From: a virus
Reading direction: 5' to 3' (one strand)
Length of the DNA stretch: 23,094 nt
IMG/VR virus record: IMGVR_UViG_3300009155_000287
Location: 1 to 23,094 of that record
Each line of letters begins with the position of its first letter. Within the stretch, counting starts at the first letter, position 1. Positions 13,430-20,600 of the stretch are shown in pieces. The translations under genes and the position numbers were made by a program. The notes under the pieces were generated by a model, which ran no database searches, was not told where the DNA came from, and saw nothing but the letters and a program-made list of their open reading frames with translations.

Positions 13430-14760
13430 AACCAATCGTCTATGTTCCTGATGTTCCTAATTTAGAATGTGGTTCTAACGGGCAAATATCTTTCCGTCAA
13501 ATGGAAGACTATTTCGTAGGCATTGCAAAGATCACGAGTCAACTCAAGTTACAAGCGAAGTTTATTCAAGATGACTGCGGTAAAGAATTGCTTGGTGCCG
13601 TTCTCAATATGGAAAAGCTGGTCGACGATATTACTGGCATTCTGATGACAGACGTCTTTAAAAAGATTAAGTCAAGAGAACAAGAGATGAAGTATAAGGT
13701 TCGAGAGTTTTTGAAAGAGATCGACGTCTTCTTTCAAAAGAAAATCGTAGAAGCTTTGCTGAAAATTGTTGATATTCTTGGAATTCCAAATCCACTTGAG
13801 ATTCCAATTCCGTTCATTACTGCTGTGACTCTCTTAGATGAAGCCGGTAATCCGATTAGTTATCAACCAGTCGTCAAGGATTTTTTTACAAAAGAAGGCA
13901 AAGTCAAGATCAAAGCCGCCATGGCAGAAGACATCGAATCGATTCGAGCATTTTTTGGAGATGGAAAATACGACGGCACATTTGGAATTAAAAGTCCAGA
14001 ACACGAGGCCGAAGAATTCTGGCAGAAAGCTTTGGCATGGATGAAAGAACTGCTGAGCGATTTTATTGGTGCATGTATCAATGCAATCATCGGATTGCTT
14101 ACTAAGCTTCCGCCTCCACTTGGAACACTTATTAAACAGCTTGGAGTATTTATCGATCCGACGAAGCCTATTAAAGAGCAATTAAAACTGAAGTATGAAG
14201 ATTTTAAGAAACGCATTAAGAAGGCAAAAGAAGACGTCTTATCTGGGAAAGCAGAGAAAGACTTGGGCGAAGAACTGCTTCAGGAACTCATAGACTTTGT
14301 CTTGAACTTGCCGATCCCGCTCTTCGGAACCTTAGGCAATTTAATTGGTTTCGATAACGAACAACGTAAAAAGAAAGAAACAATTCACTCGAAAGAAGAA
14401 TTGTGGCATCGAATTGAAGATGCATTTGAAGAAGCTATGGAAAAGATTAAGAGGTTCTTTCAGACAGATTTTATTGCCAAGATACATGATATCATACTCA
14501 AAGCTCCAGGTTGGATTCTGCAACAATTTCCAATCGTCGGCAAAATCCTCGACACAATCAAACTGATTATTGATATATGTCGCGGTAAAGTATCGATTTG
14601 CATGGTTTTAAATATCATTTTAAAACCAATATTTGGAATTCCAGATTTAATTTTAAAATTAATTCCTGATTGTATTGAGGTACGTCGAACAAAGTATGGG
14701 CTCGAACCGAATCCTGACACGTTGCCGAAGTGGGCTCAGCCTACTTCTGTCACCGTGTGA
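13426..14760 (+). CDS. Helical baseplate-operon protein of unknown function
   Basis: 444 aa, not recognised. It begins within the gp5 stop (ATGA overlap), so it is translationally coupled to the hub/spike. Predicted mostly helical: a charged region (60-115), an amphipathic/hydrophobic stretch 205-243 (SDFIGACINAIIGLLTKLPP then PLGTLIKQLGVF), a Lys/Glu-rich coil (250-290), a second similar hydrophobic stretch 290-310 (LNLPIPLFGTLGNLIGF), and a third hydrophobic block 350-415 (ILKAPGWILQQFPIVGKILD and onward). The 'L-P-x-P-L-x-G-T-L' pattern recurs. Position next to gp27/gp5 corresponds roughly to T4 gp28/gp29 hub genes, so a hub-interior or membrane-active role is possible, but that is inference only. 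A Cys pair near the N terminus (C15, C51) and three later Cys are present. Confidence 0.7.
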   Translation: MKPIVYVPDVPNLECGSNGQISFRQMEDYFVGIAKITSQLKLQAKFIQDDCGKELLGAVLNMEKLVDDITGILMTDVFKKIKSREQEMKYKVREFLKEIDVFFQKKIVEALLKIVDILGIPNPLEIPIPFITAVTLLDEAGNPISYQPVVKDFFTKEGKVKIKAAMAEDIESIRAFFGDGKYDGTFGIKSPEHEAEEFWQKALAWMKELLSDFIGACINAIIGLLTKLPPPLGTLIKQLGVFIDPTKPIKEQLKLKYEDFKKRIKKAKEDVLSGKAEKDLGEELLQELIDFVLNLPIPLFGTLGNLIGFDNEQRKKKETIHSKEELWHRIEDAFEEAMEKIKRFFQTDFIAKIHDIILKAPGWILQQFPIVGKILDTIKLIIDICRGKVSICMVLNIILKPIFGIPDLILKLIPDCIEVRRTKYGLEPNPDTLPKWAQPTSVTV

Positions 14761-14776
14761 AGTGGATTAAGCTGAC

Positions 14777-15361
14777 ATGTTAGATCAATATTCAGTATCA
14801 GAAAATGGATATTTCTTTACGGATGTCAGCGCACCGACTGTTTCTGATACTTCTTACGGGGATTTAAGTCCGCCAGTCGCAATACGATTTACTGTACAAG
14901 AACCTGGAGTCACTACGTTTGATACCGATGTAGTCGACGATTGGTATTTGCCAATATTTGTAAACGAAGCAAATTGTATTGATGATTTCTTTTTGTGCGC
15001 GGTTTTTGTTTTTGTAGAAGCTGATGATATTGCGGTCGATAATTGGTATCCTTTTCGATCTGAGAGTTATAATCCTACAGCTGGAACTGGAAGGGTTATT
15101 GCATATGAAGATGCTGAAGTCATTTTGAATAATTTTGTGTATGATGCAAACGATAAGCTTATTTCGTATATTGAAACAAACAAAGCTACATCAGCTATGA
15201 TACAGTATAGCTTTACTCGGTCGGCTGGTCCAGGATTAGACGCAATTGGTGGCAACGAAGATTATCAAACCTTTGCTTTTACAGGACAAGTTATTCTTCT
15301 CTCTGATGATGTTCCGAATGCTTCTATTGAAAACTACGAAGTAATACAAACAGTCGTATAA
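14777..15361 (+). CDS. Small acidic baseplate-operon protein of unknown function
   Basis: 194 aa, strongly acidic, beta-rich, rich in Asp, Val, Tyr and Phe; not recognised. It begins MLDQYSVSENGYFFTDVSAP. Other landmarks are PPVAIRFTVQEPGVTTFDTD, DDWYLPIFVNEANCIDDFFL and a C-terminal DDVPNASIENYEVIQTVV. No signal peptide or membrane span. Only a weak AGTGGA (14761-14766) precedes the ATG, 10 nt away, in the 16-nt gap after the 444-aa gene. A late promoter starts just after its stop. The setting between hub and wedge genes suggests a minor structural or fibre-attachment protein, but nothing in the sequence proves it. Confidence 0.65.
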   Translation: MLDQYSVSENGYFFTDVSAPTVSDTSYGDLSPPVAIRFTVQEPGVTTFDTDVVDDWYLPIFVNEANCIDDFFLCAVFVFVEADDIAVDNWYPFRSESYNPTAGTGRVIAYEDAEVILNNFVYDANDKLISYIETNKATSAMIQYSFTRSAGPGLDAIGGNEDYQTFAFTGQVILLSDDVPNASIENYEVIQTVV

Positions 15362-15365
15362 TCAT

Positions 15366-15373
15366 TATAAATA
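15366..15373 (+). promoter_or_regulatory. T4-type late promoter before gp25 (TATAAATA)
   Basis: An exact TATAAATA in the 29-nt gap between the 194-aa gene and gp25. Predicted +1 is near 15379, leaving about 12 nt of leader that still contains the AGGG ribosome-binding site (15383-15386). It shares the longer form TTATAAATAAG with the promoter at 9129. Confidence 0.85.
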
Positions 15374-15390
15374 AGATAAAGTAGGGTAAT

Positions 15391-15819
15391 ATGGTAGACA
15401 GAATAGACGCACTCACGACAAGGAAAACAACACAGCGTGATCCTGTGTTTACTGACTTCTATAATAATTTCAATATTCATCCTCAGAATAAGAGACTTGC
15501 TCTTCATACCGACGAACAAGCGGTGAGAAGATCGATGCGAAATATCTTACAGACCAATACCAAAGAACGTTTGTTTAATCCAGAATTTGGTGGAGGGCTT
15601 CGTCGATTCTTATTCGAAGATATCTCTGTCATGACATCTGATCTCATCAAAGATGCAGTGTTCGATTCGATTACCAAATATGAACAACGCGCTCGAATCA
15701 TTGACGTCTTGGTAGTATCAAACGAGTTTGCGCATTCTTATGAAGTATCAGTCTATTATGAGATAATAAATAATGCTAACCCGCAGACACTTCAACTCAC
15801 CCTTTATAGAGTAAGATAA
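15391..15819 (+). CDS. 25: gp25 baseplate wedge subunit (GPW/gp25 family)
   Basis: 142 aa (T4 gp25 is 132). Belongs to the gp25-like lysozyme-fold family (Pfam GPW_gp25, PF04965). Landmarks: a DEQAVRRSMRNILQTNTKER helix then LFNPEFGGGLRRFLFED (61-77), equivalent to the conserved 'EPR...FG..L...LFE' core; then a helix around SDLIKDAVFDSITKYEQRAR and beta strands IIDVLVVS and EVSVYYEIINNA. In the sheath-baseplate machinery gp25 with gp6 and gp53 forms the inner wedge core that first contacts the sheath. It has its own late promoter and AGGG site, and its stop overlaps the gp6 start (TAATG). Confidence 0.92.
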   Translation: MVDRIDALTTRKTTQRDPVFTDFYNNFNIHPQNKRLALHTDEQAVRRSMRNILQTNTKERLFNPEFGGGLRRFLFEDISVMTSDLIKDAVFDSITKYEQRARIIDVLVVSNEFAHSYEVSVYYEIINNANPQTLQLTLYRVR

Positions 15820-17696
15820 TGGCAGATTCAAGCATCGTCCTTACACAGTTAGACTTCGATTCCTATAAGGATTCGTTAAAAACATTTCTGAAATCACAAG
15901 ATCGATTTAAAGATTACGACTTCGACGGAAGCAACCTTTCGGTTCTTCTTGATGTGCTTTCGTATAACACATATCAAAACGCGTTCTATCTCAACATGAT
16001 CAGCAACGAGATGTTTCTCGATTCTGCGAAGTTACGCGACAGCGTCATTTCTCATGCCAAAGAATTAAACTATCTTCCGAGATCGTTTCGATCTTCGTCG
16101 GCTGTCATTCAATTGGTGATTACTTCGACAGATGCGGCAAAGAGATCGATCGTGATTCCAAAAGGTACATCGTTTACTTCGCGTGTCGATGATTTTACTT
16201 ATAACTTTAGTACTACTGAAAACTATGTGATTACTAACCGAACTCCATCGGGATCAAACTTTGTATATGAGAGCGAACCGATTCGAATATACGAAGGTAG
16301 CTATTTGAGTGATACTTACACAGTCAATTATAGTAATCCGCTTGTCTATAAAATTAGTAATAAGCGTGTCGATCTTGAAAGTGTATTAGTCACAGTCTTT
16401 GAAGATAACGGCACGTCTGTTCAGACTTATAAGAGAGCGACATCTCTTTTTGGTCACGATGAAAATGCAAAAGTCTTCTTCTTACAGCCAGGAATTGGTG
16501 ACACATACGAAGTCGTCTTTGGTGACGGAGTCGTTGGAAGAAAGCCAAAGAACAACTCTGCGTGTATCATTGAATATCGATCATGCAACGGCGAACTTCC
16601 GAACGGCGCATTCAGGTTTATTAATACAGCGCGTATCGATAACGAAACAAATGTTGTCATTGAAACTATTACTGCATCCGCGGATGGTGCAGTTGCAGAA
16701 GATCTCAGCTCAATTAAGTACAACGCTCCTCGTGCATTCACTACACAAGAACGTGCTGTGACTTCTGAAGACTATGAGAACTTGCTGAAAGCAAACTTTC
16801 CTGAAATCAATGCGGTGGTTGCATATGGTGGAGAAGATGCATCTCCTCCGCAATACGGCCGAATTTTCTTATCGATCGATCTTGATGAAGTTGATGGTCT
16901 TCCAAAGATTAAAGAAGCAGAATATAAAAGGTTCTTAAGATCTCGCTCTTCTGTGGCGATTGAGCCAATCTTTGTTTCTCCGGATTACACGTATCTATAT
17001 GTCAATACAAATATCAAGTACAATATTAACCTCACAGGTTTAAATCCGGAAGATATTCGTACTTTGGTAATTGACTCGATTCTGAATCACGCTTCTATCA
17101 ATCTGAATAACTTTGGTCGTACTCTTCGCTACTCGAAATTTATTCGTGACGTCGATACTGCAGAAACAAGCATTATTAGTAACGAAACAAAGATAGAACT
17201 TGTGAAGTATCTGACGCCAGTATTAAGTACGACTGTCACTGGAAGTGCCACAACTACTTCTGGTTCTCTCGTATCATTGGCAACTTCAGGTGTCGTATCA
17301 TCTGGTCAAAATGTAACGATCGACTTTAAAAATGCTTTGCAGAATGATATTCCAGGCAAAGGTTCAGAGTATCTTACCGGTGATATTCATGTCGTAAGCT
17401 CTTCGACATTCACATATAATGGTTTGCCAAATTGTCGTCTTGAAGATGACGGCGACGGCATCATGCGTATCGTCAATACTTCTGGAACAAATAACAGAAC
17501 TATTCTCTCCGTTGGAACTGTCGACTATGATACTGGTGTTATTCGAATCAATAACTTTAATATCACGAATTACACCGGCACTTCTCTTAAAATCTATGCT
17601 AAACCACGTACGCTTGATATCACTTCAACTCAGAACGTGATACTCAATATTCTTGAAAATGACGTCGACGTCTCAATTGAACAGATCAGAGAATAA
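15819..17696 (+). CDS. 6: gp6 baseplate wedge subunit (baseplate J-like)
   Basis: 625 aa (T4 gp6 is 660). gp6 dimers make the continuous iris ring of the wedge. N-terminal LDFDSYKDSLKTFLKSQDRF then YDFDGSNLSVLLDVLSYNTY (33-52) and QNAFYLNMISNEMFLDSAKL (53-72) are the standard start of gp6/J-like wedge proteins, followed by RDSVISHAKELNYLPRS, IPKGTSF and VVFGDGVVGRKP (the conserved 'GDG..G..P' turn). RAFTTQERAVTSEDYENLLK, preceding NFPEINAVVAYGGED, matches the J-like region where gp6-type proteins are most conserved. The C-terminal ~200 residues are beta-rich. Overlaps both neighbours by 1 nt, as in T4 where 25/6 and 6/7 proteins form one heterotrimeric wedge unit. Confidence 0.93.
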   Translation: MADSSIVLTQLDFDSYKDSLKTFLKSQDRFKDYDFDGSNLSVLLDVLSYNTYQNAFYLNMISNEMFLDSAKLRDSVISHAKELNYLPRSFRSSSAVIQLVITSTDAAKRSIVIPKGTSFTSRVDDFTYNFSTTENYVITNRTPSGSNFVYESEPIRIYEGSYLSDTYTVNYSNPLVYKISNKRVDLESVLVTVFEDNGTSVQTYKRATSLFGHDENAKVFFLQPGIGDTYEVVFGDGVVGRKPKNNSACIIEYRSCNGELPNGAFRFINTARIDNETNVVIETITASADGAVAEDLSSIKYNAPRAFTTQERAVTSEDYENLLKANFPEINAVVAYGGEDASPPQYGRIFLSIDLDEVDGLPKIKEAEYKRFLRSRSSVAIEPIFVSPDYTYLYVNTNIKYNINLTGLNPEDIRTLVIDSILNHASINLNNFGRTLRYSKFIRDVDTAETSIISNETKIELVKYLTPVLSTTVTGSATTTSGSLVSLATSGVVSSGQNVTIDFKNALQNDIPGKGSEYLTGDIHVVSSSTFTYNGLPNCRLEDDGDGIMRIVNTSGTNNRTILSVGTVDYDTGVIRINNFNITNYTGTSLKIYAKPRTLDITSTQNVILNILENDVDVSIEQIRE

Positions 17697-20600
17697 TGAA
17701 GAATATCGAAAAAAGAATATCTCCGTTAATTCAGAGTCAATTTCCTTCTTTTTATCAAGAAGAAGGTGAGAACTTTATTGCGTTTGTGAAAGCCTACTAT
17801 GAATGGCTTGAAAATTCTGGAACATATGTTAACTATTCTGGCAATACTGTTACTCAGTATATCGCTTCGAATAATGATATTATAGAAGTCACTGCTGATC
17901 AACTTGCTAACTCAACATATATGTCGAGTATCACACGATATCAACCAATTGATGCAAATCCGCTTTACCATGCTCGAAGGCTGCCAGACTATCGCGACAT
18001 TGATAGTACGACAGATGATTTTATCGTTCACTTCAAAGAGAAGTATCTAAAGAACATTCAGTTCGATACCGCCACGAATAAGAAACTTCTTGTCAAAAAC
18101 TCTCTCGATTTGTATCGTGCCAAGGGCACTGAGCGCGCAGTCGATCTCTTCTTTAAACTTGTATATGGTACGGCAGCAGAAGTTCGATATCCTGCAGAGA
18201 AGATCTTTCGCTTATCAGACGGAGTGTACGAAAAACCAGAATATCTTGAAATGGGATATTCGATCTATAACATTGATTATGTCGGTAAGCAAGTTGTTGG
18301 CCAACTTTCAGGAGCCAAAGCCTTCGTCGAGAAGTACATTCGGAGAAGAGTCGGAAAAGGCTTCGTCAACCTACTTTATATTTCTGGAAGACAAGGTGAT
18401 TTTCGTAACGGCGAAGTCATTGGTCTCAACATTAATAATCAACCTGTATTTGATATTACCAAAAGATCGAAGTTAATCGGTTCTGTCAAAAGAGTCACAG
18501 TTCAAACTCGAGGCAGAGATTTTGCCGTCGGAGATATAGTCAGATTTACAAACAGCGATCGAGGCCTTGGTGGTTTGGCAAGAGTAGAATCGATTAGTTC
18601 ACAAACAGGACTCGTGGATTTTATTTTTATCGATGGTGGTTATGGATACACACTCGACACCGAATCGATCGTCTCTGAAAAAGTATTAAATCTGAATGAA
18701 GTGACTGCAGACTTTACTTCAGAAAGTTACTATCGTCTCTTCGAACGCGGTGTTCAACCTGTAGTGAATATCGGTTATAGTTCGGCATCTTCAGATGTTG
18801 CTGTCGGAAACACCATATATCGCTACGCCGCAAATGGTATGCTTGCCGCTGAAGGCAGAATACTCGAAGTATCGACTTCTTCAAATACTGCAGGGTTTAT
18901 CTCTGTATCTCATACTTCAGGAGTCTTTGTTCCATCTGCTAACTATAGCACAGGAAGCAACAGTACGAATGGAATAACTTTTACGGCGAATACACTCACA
19001 GACAAGTCGATGTCTGGTAAGTTCATGAACATACCGACAGATTATGCTGTGATTATTACTGCACCTTCTGCCACATTCAATGTCGGTGATGTCGTACAAC
19101 AACAGAATGCAGGATATATTACGGCTTCTGGTACAGTGGCAAATGTCATTACACTTGAAAGTTCAGTGCAACTTACTCTTACCGATGCTCGCGGCGCTTT
19201 TAAGAATAGTAAGCGCATGGCGGATTGGGATTACAAAGTCGGCACAGGCACGATCACTACATCTACTACGAGTAATGTAGTCACTGGAACCTCTACAGCT
19301 TTTAATAACAACTATATTAATTCGACTCTTTATATCACTAGTAACGTGTCAATTGGTAATGTGGCGAGCGTAACCAATTCAACTTCTCTGATACTTTCTA
19401 CGAATGCTGCAGCCAACGCGACCGCAAATGTTCATAACTACGGTTTAACGTATAAGCTTATCAATCAAACTAATAATCAAGTCTTCGCAAACGTAAGTTA
19501 CGTGAATCTGAATGCTGGTTTATATGACATCAAGAAGCAGGTTCATGTTATCGAATTTGATGAATGTTCTTCGAATAACGTTACCTTTGCAAATAATATC
19601 TACATCTACAATAGCGCGAATGTGATTGTTGCTGAAGGTTCTGTGATCACTGCTAACTATGCTTCTGCATCAAATACGGGAACATTAACGTTTATCTCGC
19701 GTAAGGGATACTGGAACGAAACCGATACAGTATACACTACCTCAACTCCACCGATCTCTGTATCATTTAACGCGAATTCCTCGGTAACTAATGCGACAGA
19801 TGAGATTGCAATCACATCTGCAAATACTCTTTTTTCAGTTAATGACAGCGTTCTTTATACTGTTGCTGCCGGTAATACAGCACTAACAAACTTAGTTTCA
19901 GGTACTCGCTACTTTATTAAAACTTCAAATTCATCTGCAGTGACGCTTTCTAATACCGTCGGCGGATCTACTATCAATCTAACAAAAGGTTTAACTGAAG
20001 CAGGACACTCGCTAAACAGTGCAGATAACTTCAAGATCACATCTTATTCACTTGATATTACCGGCGGCGATTACGTTCGTTCATTCCCTTCAAAGATCAT
20101 TGCGCCGCTTTCAAATACTACCGCAAACATTTCATCAATTAGTTTTGGCACAGGCGCTGGGTTTGGTGTAGGTACGATCGGCGAAACAGAAGTCATCTTC
20201 ATCGGTACAGATCTGATTGCTGCAAATAGCCAAGATACACTCGACTATAGTCGTCTTCAACTCTCTGTGACAGCGAATACTGGGTTCGATGAAGGTCAAA
20301 GAGTATATCAACAGATCCGCAAGGTTTCATTTAATCCTTCGACTGCTGCAAATGCAACGACAGGGTTTATTACTATTACAAATGCTAATACTTACTATAT
20401 TGCAGGCGATCGAGTTACTTATGAAGTAGCAACAGGTAATACAGTAATCAGTGGACTCGAAAGCGGTAAACCTTATTACGTCGCATTCTCAAATACCACT
20501 GGACTCATTCTTTCGAGTCCTGCGAACAAGTATATTCATATCAATAGCACGAGTTTTCCTGGAGAAAGCTTTGCTAATACATCGTTCAATATTCCTGCCT

